A stretch of 64,000 nt of DNA from Actinacidiphila acididurans (lineage in GTDB: Bacteria; Actinomycetota; Actinomycetes; Streptomycetales; Streptomycetaceae), in the NCBI RefSeq assembly GCF_016918855.1, contig NZ_JADKYB010000004.1, positions 1-64,000 of the forward strand. Direction: 5' to 3'. Shown one piece after another: positions 56,944 to 64,000 of this stretch. Below the pieces are notes generated by a model, which was not told the origin of the DNA, made no database searches, and worked only from the letters and a program-made list of their open reading frames with translations. Position numbers and translations under genes: made by a program. Position 1 is the stretch's first letter, and each line of letters opens with the position of its first letter.

Positions 56944-57618
56944 TCAGTTCGTCAGGTGGACGGCGTAGAAGTCGGACAGTTGCAGGGTGAAGCCGGGCGC
57001 GGTGGGGTCGAGCGTCAGGGAACCGTCGTCGCAGGTGATGTCGAGGCCGTGTGCGCCGTCCTTCGCCACCCCGCCGCCGCACCGCGGCTCCACCACGGCG
57101 GTTGCTGTGGCCACGGAATGGATGTCCTCGGTCCCGTGCACCACGGAGCGCCCGACCGAATCGTTGGCCTGCACCTGGACGGTGAAGGAATTCCCGTTCA
57201 CCTGGACGGAGCCCTGGAGCGTGGCGCCGTTGGCGGCCGCGTAGTTGCTCGCCGCCGTCTGCGCGGCGCCGCCGTCGTCCTGGCCGATCAGCGTGAGCAG
57301 GTGCTGCAACTCGGTCAGGTCGCCGGCATTGAGCGCGGCGAGCAGGTCGTCCTTGATGTGGTCACGTTCGGCCCGCGCTGCTGCCAGTGCGGCGGCGTCC
57401 GCGGCGGTCTGCGCGCTGTTGCGGTTGACCGCGGCCTGCCCCACCGCGAAGTAGGCGAAGGCCAGGAAGAACAACGCCGAGATCGACACGATGTAGATGC
57501 CGACAGTCTGGCCGTCGTCCCGTCGTAATGCCGTCCGCAACCGCTCCGGAAGCAACGCCCGCCCCGGCAGCTGGCCGCCCGTCCGGACCGCCCGTCCCGG
57601 GGCCGCCGGGTGCCTCAC
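56944..57618 (-). CDS. TadG-like pilus assembly protein
   Basis: GTG 57618 overlaps the pilin stop by 4 nt (GTGA), giving 224 aa. An Arg-rich N-terminus leads to DDGQTVGIYIVSISALFFLAFAYFAVGQAAV, a class III-like pilin segment of TadE/TadG proteins. NRNSAQTAADAAALAAAR is the typical following motif (DAAALAAA). The rest is extracytoplasmic, with two Cys (EPRCGGG, ITCDDG). It is a minor pilin or assembly factor. Confidence 0.88.
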   Translation of the reverse strand: MRHPAAPGRAVRTGGQLPGRALLPERLRTALRRDDGQTVGIYIVSISALFFLAFAYFAVGQAAVNRNSAQTAADAAALAAARAERDHIKDDLLAALNAGDLTELQHLLTLIGQDDGGAAQTAASNYAAANGATLQGSVQVNGNSFTVQVQANDSVGRSVVHGTEDIHSVATATAVVEPRCGGGVAKDGAHGLDITCDDGSLTLDPTAPGFTLQLSDFYAVHLTN

Positions 57619-57878
57619 TTGCCCCCGCCGCCGCCTCCGCCCGAGATCCGGCCGATCACGCTGATGATCGCGTTCTCGATGGCGGTTCCGATTCCCGTCG
57701 TGGCCAGGACCCCGATGATCACCGCGATCACCACCGCGATGCCGAGGTACTCGAACGAGGTCTGGCCACGGTCGGCCGCCGTCCTGCGCTCGGCTTGCCT
57801 GCTCGCGCGGTCGCTGATCCAGACCGCCAAGCGGCTGTACCGCTCGACTACCCACCTGTTCATGATTGTTCGCCCCAT
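57615..57878 (-). CDS. Flp-like type IVb pilin candidate
   Basis: The 87-aa product starts at ATG 57878 with AGGTGA 6 nt upstream (ATG 57863 is in frame). After a basic N-terminus, DRGQTSFEYLGIAVVIAVIIGVLATTGIGTAI gives the pilin motif: G before QTSFEY, with the conserved Glu at +5 and Tyr at +6, and a long hydrophobic helix. The C-terminus ends in a GGGGGGG run. The position and signature fit the major Flp pilin or a TadE-like minor pilin. It lies downstream of a 315-bp gap and likely has its own promoter. Confidence 0.78.
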   Translation of the reverse strand: MGRTIMNRWVVERYSRLAVWISDRASRQAERRTAADRGQTSFEYLGIAVVIAVIIGVLATTGIGTAIENAIISVIGRISGGGGGGGK

Positions 57879-58193
57879 CCTTTGTCACCTGGCTAGTGCG
57901 TGCGGCTGCCGTGAGTGGTGTGTCGGGAGTGTGGTCCACGGCGCACCGCCTCTCGCTGGTCGTGTCGTCGGGTCCGCAGCGGGTCGGATTGAATTGCAGG
58001 TGCAAATATGGTTGCGAATGCAAAGGTACACCCGAGGCCGGGGCATCCGCAGCCAGTTGAGCCGGTGCCGGTCGAACTCCCGCGCGACGGTGGCCGGTCG
58101 AACCGCCGTACGAGTGAGGGTCCGCTGACGCCAGCATGACGCCCGCCGGTGTCCGGCGGGAGAGAAATCGGGGTAATAACCGGAATCACCCCG
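57879..58193. other. Promoter region of the Flp-like pilin
   Basis: 315 bp between the TadC stop and the pilin start, both minus strand. It contains the TadC terminator hairpin (58142-58160) and an AT-richer stretch at 57985-58030, read on the minus strand as TTTGCATTCGCAACC followed by ATATTTGCACCTGCAATTC. A repeated TTTGCA and TGCA words there could be regulator half-sites. I cannot define -10/-35 boxes firmly. Confidence 0.45.
58142..58160 (-). terminator. Hairpin after tadC
   Basis: CCCGCCGG pairs with CCGGCGGG around TGT, 33 nt after the TadC stop on the minus strand. It separates the Tad motor operon from the pilin operon. Confidence 0.6.
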
Positions 58194-59093
58194 TCACCCG
58201 TTGCCGAAGACATCGCCGAAGTGGATGCGCGAGCCGAGGATCGTGCCGGAGATCAGCAGGATCATCGTGGCCGGCACCAGCAGGACGGTGATCACACCGG
58301 TGGCGCGCGGGACCATGCGGGCCGCGCGGCGGCGGGCGTTCTGGGCCTCGGTACGGCGCATGTCGGTGGCGATCTGGAGCAGCGTACGGGCGATGGGGGT
58401 GCCGAGTTCCTCGCCCTGCTGGAGGGCGGTGACGAACTGGCCGACCTGTTCACTGCGGTTGCGCTTGCGGAGCTGGTCGAAGGCGTCGCGGCGGCTGACG
58501 CCGACGTCCATCTGGCGCAGGGCGACCCGGATCTCGTCCGACCAGGGGCCCTGGTAGACGGAGTTGACCCGCTCCAGGGCCTGGCGGAAGCCGAGGCCGG
58601 CGCTGACCACGACCGCGAGGACGTCCAGGAAGTCGGGCAGGGTGCGCTCGATGTCGTCGCGGCGGCGCCTGACGGCCATCCATATGCCCAGGTCCGCCCA
58701 GCCCCAGCCGAAGGCGATCACCAGCACCGCCAGCAGCCAGCTGCTCTTGGCGACCAGAACCACGCCGCCGATCAGGCCGAGGGCGCCGTAGACCGCGCGG
58801 CGGGCCGCGTACCGCTCGACCGTCAGGCCGTACGGGTGACCGGCGTTGTCGATCCTGGCCCGCATCCGGTTCACCCGGGCCGGGCCCATCATCCGCATCA
58901 CCATGGGCGCGTAGCGGATGCCGATCCGGTCGATGGCGTTGCCGGTGCGGGTGGTGCGCGTGCGGCCCACCTCCAGGGCGAGCGCGAGGTCGTCGGGCAG
59001 CTTGACGTCGGCGCGCATCAGGCCGACCGCGTACACCACCCCGGCCACGCCCAGCGCCAGCACCAGCCCGAGCCCCAGTCCCACCAGGGTCAT
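58194..59093 (-). CDS. tadC: Type II/IV secretion F-domain protein, TadC-like
   Basis: ATG 59093 is preferred over GTG 59102 because AGAGG is well placed; 299 aa. It has an N-terminal membrane segment (TLVGLGLGLVLALGVAGVVYAV) and a central pair (RAVYGALGLIGGVVLVAKSSWLLAVLVIAFG). The T2SSF domain reads LPDFLDVLAVVVSAGLGFRQALERV, GVSRRDAFDQLRKRNRSEQVGQFVTALQQGEELGTPIARTL, and the last segment is GVITVLLVPATMILLISGTIL. It is the inner-membrane platform partner of TadB. Confidence 0.92.
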   Translation of the reverse strand: MTLVGLGLGLVLALGVAGVVYAVGLMRADVKLPDDLALALEVGRTRTTRTGNAIDRIGIRYAPMVMRMMGPARVNRMRARIDNAGHPYGLTVERYAARRAVYGALGLIGGVVLVAKSSWLLAVLVIAFGWGWADLGIWMAVRRRRDDIERTLPDFLDVLAVVVSAGLGFRQALERVNSVYQGPWSDEIRVALRQMDVGVSRRDAFDQLRKRNRSEQVGQFVTALQQGEELGTPIARTLLQIATDMRRTEAQNARRRAARMVPRATGVITVLLVPATMILLISGTILGSRIHFGDVFGNG

Positions 59094-59151
59094 CGCACCC
59101 ACCTCTCCGTACGTGTCCTGCGTCCGCGCCCGTTCATTGATCTCACGCGCC

Positions 59152-60228
59152 TCATACGTCGATCCGGGACATCCGGCGGATCAGCCAGAAGCCGAGCGCG
59201 TACAGGCCGAGCGCCACCAGTACGAGGATCCGGCCGATGTTCGAGCCGGTCAGGGCGCTCAGCGAGCCCGGCATGATCCGGTCCAGCAGCAGCAGCGAGC
59301 CGATGCCGATCACCGGGACGGCGTAGGCGGTCACGGTCACCTGGGACATCTGGGTTCGGACCTCGCGGCGGGTCTCCTTGCGCTCCTCCAGGGTGACGGT
59401 GAGGTTGCGCAGCGACTCCACCACCGAGCCGCCGGCCCGGCTGGAGAGGATGAGGGTGGAGACCAGCACGATCAGTTCGCGGCTGGGCAGGCGCTGCTGG
59501 AGTTCGGCGAGGGCGTCCTCCACCGAGGCGCCCAGCGCCATCGCGTCGGCGACCTGCCGCAACTCCTCGCCGGCCGGCCCCTCCAGTTCGTCGGCGGCCA
59601 TCGACACCGCGGTGCGCAGCGCGAGGCCGGCCTGGGTGGCGTTGGCCAGCACCCGGGCGAGGTCGGGCAGTTGGGCGATGAAGCGCTCGGTGCGCACCCG
59701 GCGCCGCCACTCCAGGAAGGAGTAGCCGGCCCAGGCCGCCAGCAGCGCGGCGATCGGGCCGAAGAAGGGCGCGAAGATCAGCGCGGCCAGCAGCCAGGAC
59801 ACCGCGATCAGCCCGACCACGGCGGCGGTGAACTGGCCCGGCGTCAGGTCGGTGCCGGTGGCGGCCAGCCGGCCGGCGAGCCTGCGGCCCCAGGCATAGC
59901 GGCGAACGCGCCGGTCCAGGGCGGCGAAGGACTGCGGCCGGGGGACGGCCCCGCCCGATTCGGCGGCCAGCCGCTCGACCAGCGCGATCCGGTCGGCCCG
60001 CCCGCCGCGCCAGGCGGTCAGGCCCCACACACCGAGCACCAGAGCGAGGAAGGCCGCGCCCAGCACGATCAGCGGATACGGGCCGGAGGCGAAGGCCGCG
60101 GCCAGGGCGCCTCGAGAAGGACCGGGCCCGGGTGCCGCCGGGAGCGGCGCGGCCGTCGCACGGTCCGGCACTCCCGCGGGCAGGGGTACGGCGGCGCCCG
60201 GCACCAAGGCGACGTAGGACGCGCTCAC
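59152..60228 (-). CDS. tadB: Type II/IV secretion F-domain protein, TadB-like
   Basis: GTG 60228 overlaps the TadA stop (GTGA); 358 aa. A Pro/Ala-rich N-terminus is followed by a membrane segment (YPLIVLGAAFLALVLGVWGL) and a pair near residue 160 (FTAAVVGLIAVSWLLAALIFAPFFGPIAALLAAW). The T2SSF domain shows QLPDLARVLANATQAGLALRTAV, GASVEDALAELQQRLPSRELIVLVSTLILSSRAGGSVVESL. It ends with two more segments. With TadC it forms the platform on which TadA acts. Confidence 0.93.
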   Translation of the reverse strand: MSASYVALVPGAAVPLPAGVPDRATAAPLPAAPGPGPSRGALAAAFASGPYPLIVLGAAFLALVLGVWGLTAWRGGRADRIALVERLAAESGGAVPRPQSFAALDRRVRRYAWGRRLAGRLAATGTDLTPGQFTAAVVGLIAVSWLLAALIFAPFFGPIAALLAAWAGYSFLEWRRRVRTERFIAQLPDLARVLANATQAGLALRTAVSMAADELEGPAGEELRQVADAMALGASVEDALAELQQRLPSRELIVLVSTLILSSRAGGSVVESLRNLTVTLEERKETRREVRTQMSQVTVTAYAVPVIGIGSLLLLDRIMPGSLSALTGSNIGRILVLVALGLYALGFWLIRRMSRIDV

Positions 60229-61559
60229 TTCGCCTCCCGGCTGTCGAGGTCGAGTTCGGTGGCGCCGACACCGTACGCGGCCGGCACGTGCTCGCCAGCC
60301 AGGTAGAGCCGCTCGCCGATGGCGCGGGGCAGCGGCAGGTGCTCGTACCAGCCGCGCACGATGCGGTCCACGCCGAGCGGTTCGGCCCGGAAGCGGGTGG
60401 CGGTGGTGAGCAGGAAGACGTCCCGGCCGCGCGAGGAGAGGACGGCGATCTCGGAGATCCGCCGGGTGCCGTCGACGTGCCGCTGCAACTGGACCAGCAC
60501 GTCCACCGCGGAGTTGATCTGGTCGCGCAGCGCCTCGAAGGGGATCTCGACCTCGCTCATCGAGGCGAGGGTCTGCAGTCGCAGCACCGCGTCCTCGGCG
60601 GAGTTGGCGTGCACGGTGGCCAGCGACCCGTCGTGGCCGGTGGACATGGCCTGGAGCATGTCCAGGGTCTCGCCGCCGCGGACCTCGCCGACGATGATGC
60701 GGTCCGGGCGCATGCGCAGCGAGTTGCGGACCAGGTCGCGGATGGTGATCCGGCCCTCGCCCTCGACGTTGGGCGGCCGGGACTCCAGGCGGATCACGTG
60801 CTCCTGCTGGAGCTGGAGTTCGGCGGCGTCCTCGACGGTGATGATCCGCTCGCCGTCCGGGATCAGCCCGGACAGGGCGTTGAGCAGCGTGGTCTTGCCC
60901 GAGCCGGTGCCACCGCTGACGATGATGTTGCACTTGGCGCGTACGAAGGAGGACAGCAGCAGGAGCATCTGCTCGTCCAGGGTGCCCAGGTCGATCAGTT
61001 CACGCAGGGTGTACGCGCGCGGGAAGCGGCGGATGGTCAGCGTCGGGCCGGTCAGCGACAGCGGCGGGATGATCACGTTGACGCGCTCGCCGGACGGCAG
61101 GCGGGCGTCGACCATCGGATTGGACTCGTCCACCCGGCGGTTGACGGTGGAGACGATGCGCTCGATGGTCTGGAGCAGCTGCTCGTCGGAGGAGAAGCGG
61201 GCCGGCACCTGCTCGACCCGGCCGCCGCGCTCGACGTAGATCCGGTCCGGGCCGTTGACCATGATCTCGGTGACGGTGGGGTCCTCCAGCAGCGGTTCCA
61301 GGATGCCCAGGCCCAGGGCCTCGTCCACCACGCGGCGGATCAGCGCGGCGCGCTCGGTGGTGGAGAGCACCGGGCCCTCGCGGCTGATGATGTGGCCCAG
61401 CACGCGTTCCAGCCGGACCCTGCGCTCGGCGGCGGCCAGCGCGGACATCTCGGCGAGGTCGATCTCCTGGAGCAGCTTGGCCCGGTAGACCGCCACCAGG
61501 TGGCCTTCCTGGCTCTGCGGGGCGGCCTCGTCCACGGTGAGGCGGGAGCGGAGACTCAC
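60225..61559 (-). CDS. tadA: CpaF/TadA secretion ATPase
   Basis: The 444-aa GTPase-like VirB11 ATPase starts at GTG 61559, overlapping the TadE stop (GTGA). Motifs are Walker A IIVSGGTGSGKTTLLNAL, Asp box IITVEDAAELQL, Walker B MRPDRIIVGEVRGGETLDML and His box GHDGSLATVHANS. The N-terminal domain (residues 1-180) contains LEPLLEDPTVTEIMVNGPDRIYVERGG. It powers pilus extension and retraction. Confidence 0.96.
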   Translation of the reverse strand: MSLRSRLTVDEAAPQSQEGHLVAVYRAKLLQEIDLAEMSALAAAERRVRLERVLGHIISREGPVLSTTERAALIRRVVDEALGLGILEPLLEDPTVTEIMVNGPDRIYVERGGRVEQVPARFSSDEQLLQTIERIVSTVNRRVDESNPMVDARLPSGERVNVIIPPLSLTGPTLTIRRFPRAYTLRELIDLGTLDEQMLLLLSSFVRAKCNIIVSGGTGSGKTTLLNALSGLIPDGERIITVEDAAELQLQQEHVIRLESRPPNVEGEGRITIRDLVRNSLRMRPDRIIVGEVRGGETLDMLQAMSTGHDGSLATVHANSAEDAVLRLQTLASMSEVEIPFEALRDQINSAVDVLVQLQRHVDGTRRISEIAVLSSRGRDVFLLTTATRFRAEPLGVDRIVRGWYEHLPLPRAIGERLYLAGEHVPAAYGVGATELDLDSREAK

Positions 61560-61957
61560 GGGTTCGTGTCCTCCTTGGGCATGGTCGCCCGGCGGGTCAC
61601 CGGGCCGAAGAGGTGCACCCCCGGGAGGACCGAGGGGATATGGACGGTGGCCGAGACGGTGACGCTGTTGTCCCCGCCGTCGCTCGGCGGGTCGATGGAG
61701 GTGTTGCCCTGCAGCCAGCCGCTCACCGCGTCCAGGCCCACCTGCTGCGGGTCCGGGTGCGGGGCGTGCGCGGCGGCGGTACGGGCGGCGGCGCGCGCCG
61801 CGACCCCGGCCTGCTCGCCGCAGTAGGCCACGATCCCGAGCTGGATGCCGGCCAGCGCGACCAGCAGCAGGATCGGCAGCATCCCCAGGAACTCCAGGGA
61901 GGCGGTGCCGCGGTCGCGGCGCCGCCCCGGCGTCCGGGTCCCGGTCCGCGTCCTCAC
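61556..61957 (-). CDS. tadE: TadE-family pilus protein
   Basis: The 133-aa product starts at ATG 61957, overlapping the upstream stop by 4 nt. [48 protein letters not shown] is a standard TadE segment with the conserved Glu in SLEF. The rest is a short extracytoplasmic domain. It is a minor pilin processed by the prepilin peptidase. Confidence 0.9.
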   Translation of the reverse strand: MRTRTGTRTPGRRRDRGTASLEFLGMLPILLLVALAGIQLGIVAYCGEQAGVAARAAARTAAAHAPHPDPQQVGLDAVSGWLQGNTSIDPPSDGGDNSVTVSATVHIPSVLPGVHLFGPVTRRATMPKEDTNP

Positions 61958-63576
61958 GGCTTCGTCTCCTCGTCGACCGTGCCGGCGGTGCCGTGCACGG
62001 TGAGGGGGAAGTCGATCAGGCCGGGGAAGAGGACCGGGACCTTCAGGCCCACGGTGACCTTGACCTCGCCGTCGACGGGGCGGTCGACGCTGAAGTCCGG
62101 CATGTCCCAGGCCCCCGGTACGTCGCTGCGCGCCGCCGCCTGCGCCGCGCCCTCGCCCTGACTGACCGCCGCGGCCCGGGCCGCCTTGTCGGCCGCGTTC
62201 CCGGCCAGCGTCATGGTGTAGCCGGCCAGCACGGCCTGCCAGACCAGCACCAGCGTGGCCAGGATGATCGGCGTCATCCCCAGGGTCTCCAGGGTGACCT
62301 GGCCCCGGTCACCGCTCCGGTCGCCGGTCCGGTCGCTGCTCCGGTCCGCGCTCCGGTCGGCGCCGCGCCGCTGCCGCCGGCCGCGCGGGGCGGGCAGCGC
62401 GGCGCCGCTGATCAGGCCGAGTTCGCCGGCCAGCGACCAGATGCCGGTACGGACGGTGGAGCGCGCGTCGAGGTCCTGGAGCCGGCCGGCGTCGATGACC
62501 GGCTGGAGCTCGCGGAAGCCGGCCGGGATCACCGAGGTCGCGGTGCGGGCGCCGGTGATCCGCGCGATGAGGGAGGGCTGGATCTCGGTGCTCTTGGACC
62601 ACCGGTTGACCACGGCCACGGTGTCCTGCGGCTTGCGGATCTGCAGCCGGTCCCACAGCCGGACCATCCGCTTGGCGGCCCGCACCGCGATCACGTCGGG
62701 GGTCGTCACCAGCACCGCGGTGTCCGCGGTCTCCACGGCGACCGCGTTCGCGCCGGTGATCTGGGTGCCGCAGTCGACGACCACGACCTCGTACCGCTGC
62801 CGCAGCGCGCCCAGCACCAGGCGGGCGGACCGGTCGGTGACGTCCTCGCCGCGCTCGCCGTCGGCCGGGGCGAGCAGCAGGGCCGGGCCGGACTCGTGCA
62901 CGTACATCGCGTCGGCCAGCACCCGGCTCGACACGTCCGCGATGTCGGCCAGATCGGCCATCGAACGGCGGAACTGCACGTCCAGGTACGACGCCACGTC
63001 GCCGCCCTGCAGGTCCAGGTCGACCAGCGCCGTGGTCCGGCCCGCCGCGTGCGCGGCCAGCGCGAGCTGCACGGCCGTGACCGTGGTGCCCACCCCGCCC
63101 TTGGCCCCGGCCACCGCGATCAGCGTGCCACCGGCCACCGCGGGCAGCGCGGTCCGGCCCGGCGTCAAGTGCCGCCGCACGCCCAGCGCCCACGTGGCCG
63201 CGGCGTCCACCCGGGCGCCCAGATCGTCGTACGACAACGGGAGCGAGGCCACCCCGCGCGCGCCCGAGTTCATGGCGGCCGTCAGCATCGCCGGACTCGG
63301 GTCCGCCGTCAGCAGCACCACCCCGACCGACGGAAACCGCAGCGCCACGTCCCGGATCACGTCCAGCGCCGGCATCGGCCCGATCACATCGTGCACGATC
63401 AGCACTTCGGGCAGCTCGTCCAGCCCCGCCTCCCCCGCCCGCGCCAGCACCTCCAGCAACGCGGTCGAGTCCCCCACCGCCGGCGCCGGCTCCACCGACG
63501 GCAACTGCCCCAACAACCCGAGCAACGCCCGCGCGGCATCCGGATCCCCAGTCCCGGCCACAACCCGTACGACCAT
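61954..63576 (-). CDS. CpaE/TadZ-like ATPase fused to a C-terminal TadE-like segment
   Basis: ORF of 540 aa from GTG/ATG at 63576. Residues 1-130 form a receiver-like domain (VLIVHDVIGPMPALDVIRDVALRFPSVGVVLLTADP). Residues 150-375 are a MinD/ParA ATPase: deviant Walker A VAGAKGGVGTTVTAVQLA, VDLDLQGGDVASYLD and VVVDCGTQ. A linker rich in DRS repeats (about 405-425) then leads to GQVTLETLGMTPIILATLVLVWQAVLAGYTMTLAGNAADKAARAAA (about 428-473), a TadE-type pilin helix with extracytoplasmic tail. CpaE places the pilus machine in the cell; the fusion of a cytosolic ATPase to a minor pilin is odd. A hidden frameshift or internal start cannot be excluded. Confidence 0.85.
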   Translation of the reverse strand: MVVRVVAGTGDPDAARALLGLLGQLPSVEPAPAVGDSTALLEVLARAGEAGLDELPEVLIVHDVIGPMPALDVIRDVALRFPSVGVVLLTADPSPAMLTAAMNSGARGVASLPLSYDDLGARVDAAATWALGVRRHLTPGRTALPAVAGGTLIAVAGAKGGVGTTVTAVQLALAAHAAGRTTALVDLDLQGGDVASYLDVQFRRSMADLADIADVSSRVLADAMYVHESGPALLLAPADGERGEDVTDRSARLVLGALRQRYEVVVVDCGTQITGANAVAVETADTAVLVTTPDVIAVRAAKRMVRLWDRLQIRKPQDTVAVVNRWSKSTEIQPSLIARITGARTATSVIPAGFRELQPVIDAGRLQDLDARSTVRTGIWSLAGELGLISGAALPAPRGRRQRRGADRSADRSSDRTGDRSGDRGQVTLETLGMTPIILATLVLVWQAVLAGYTMTLAGNAADKAARAAAVSQGEGAAQAAARSDVPGAWDMPDFSVDRPVDGEVKVTVGLKVPVLFPGLIDFPLTVHGTAGTVDEETKP

Positions 63577-63895
63577 CAGCCCGCCTCCCTCGCCCCAGCC
63601 CCGTGCCGACCAACAGGCGCGACCAGCGAAAGCTGCCGCCCATCAAGGCGCCGGGGCCCCCAGGCCCCGCGTCCGACCGAGGCCCGGGCCCGCCAGGGCC
63701 CGGCCACCCCATGGGCTCGGGCCCGCCAGGGCCCGGCCCCAAAGGGGCGCGGGGAACTGCGCGACAAGCCACGACGCATCCGCACCCGGCCACGCACAGC
63801 AACCCCCCGAGCTGAACGCCGCAAGCCCAACCCGGCAGACCCCGCACCAATAAAGGAACCCGCACCTACCAGGGAACCCGCACCAAGTGCGGCCC
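63577..63895. other. Intergenic region with direct repeats and a Streptomyces-wide repeat
   Basis: A 21-bp sequence beginning CGGGCCCGCCAGGGCCCG occurs at 63685-63705 and 63718-63738. Right after it (63742-63764) lies the exact reverse complement of the 33785-33807 element. No gene is supported here; the region must hold the promoter of the Tad motor operon or be read through from the gene to its right. Confidence 0.5.
63742..63764. repeat. Streptomyces intergenic repeat, second copy
   Basis: A 23-nt element containing GGGGCGCGGGGAACTGCGCG is inverted relative to 33785-33807 and perfectly complementary to it. It is known as a dispersed intergenic motif in Streptomyces genomes. Confidence 0.6.
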
Positions 63896-64000
63896 TCACG
63901 ACTTGTCCCCGGCCAACGTGTAACTCCGCGCCGAAGGCGGCACCGCATCATCCCCAGGCGCGACCAGCGCAAGCCTCACATGCCGAGCAAACGACTCCGC
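63896..64000 (-). CDS. C-terminal fragment of a Tad-locus protein (3' end only)
   Basis: The minus-strand frame enters from the right edge and ends at TGA 63898-63896, giving 34 residues that finish RLALVAPGDDAVPPSARSYTLAGDKS. The gene lies directly upstream of the CpaE-like gene, where CpaB/RcpC SAF-domain proteins are usual in Tad loci. The fragment is too short to confirm this. Confidence 0.5.
   Translation of the reverse strand, partial: AESFARHVRLALVAPGDDAVPPSARSYTLAGDKS

Overview
The window is about 64 kb of very GC-rich DNA with strong third-position GC bias. It looks like a chromosomal segment of a Streptomyces-type actinomycete. Supporting signs are a WhiB-family regulator, a SARP-type DNA-binding domain, DUF4245, DUF6542 and DUF1707 proteins, a secreted GH11-CBM2 xylanase, a SpoIIE/GAF phosphatase, many -10 boxes 6-7 nt before the start codon (leaderless transcripts), and intergenic repeats typical of Streptomyces. 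The order ychF, ppgK, ispH, xseA-xseB, glpX, whiB-like, DUF1707, fumarases is, from memory, a conserved Streptomyces core block.

Layout. 1-9.4 kb is accessory: the tail of an unidentified gene, a 2167-aa secreted RHS/YD-repeat protein with an embedded NHL block, a decayed VanX-like dipeptidase, and a GH11 xylanase with a palindromic operator. 9.4-22.7 kb is a compact putative defence or stress island. It holds a small RipA/SLATT-like membrane protein, a nucleoside 2-deoxyribosyltransferase-like domain fused to S1/OB RNA-binding domains, a SARP-like regulator carrying a receiver domain, and a tightly coupled operon of (pseudo)kinase-SF1 helicase, degenerate PLD-like protein and GHKL ATPase protein. 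The helicase plus PLD pair resembles Mokosh type I, but with extra signalling genes. Copies of a 15-bp sequence lie on both sides of the island.

23.9-38.9 kb is conserved core: YchF GTPase, DUF6542 membrane protein, polyphosphate glucokinase, IspH, exonuclease VII, a nitroreductase-family malonic semialdehyde reductase, DUF4245 protein, GlpX, a WhiB regulator, DUF1707 protein, class I and class II fumarases side by side, a DUF402 protein and a methyltransferase. 38.9-53.3 kb holds the SpoIIE-type phosphatase, a clade-3-like catalase, a PadR-controlled ABC transporter, an AI-2E-family permease, a transglycosylase-like secreted protein, PhoH-PIN protein, a cis-prenyltransferase and an aldo/keto reductase.

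53.4-64 kb is a Tad (tight adherence) type IVb pilus locus, almost all on the minus strand: prepilin peptidase, lipoproteins, an OmpA-like protein, TadG-like protein, Flp-like pilin, TadC, TadB, TadA/CpaF, TadE, and a CpaE/TadZ ATPase with a TadE-like segment in the same ORF. Several 1-4 nt overlaps show translational coupling. All functional calls come from reading the sequence by eye; no database search was run.
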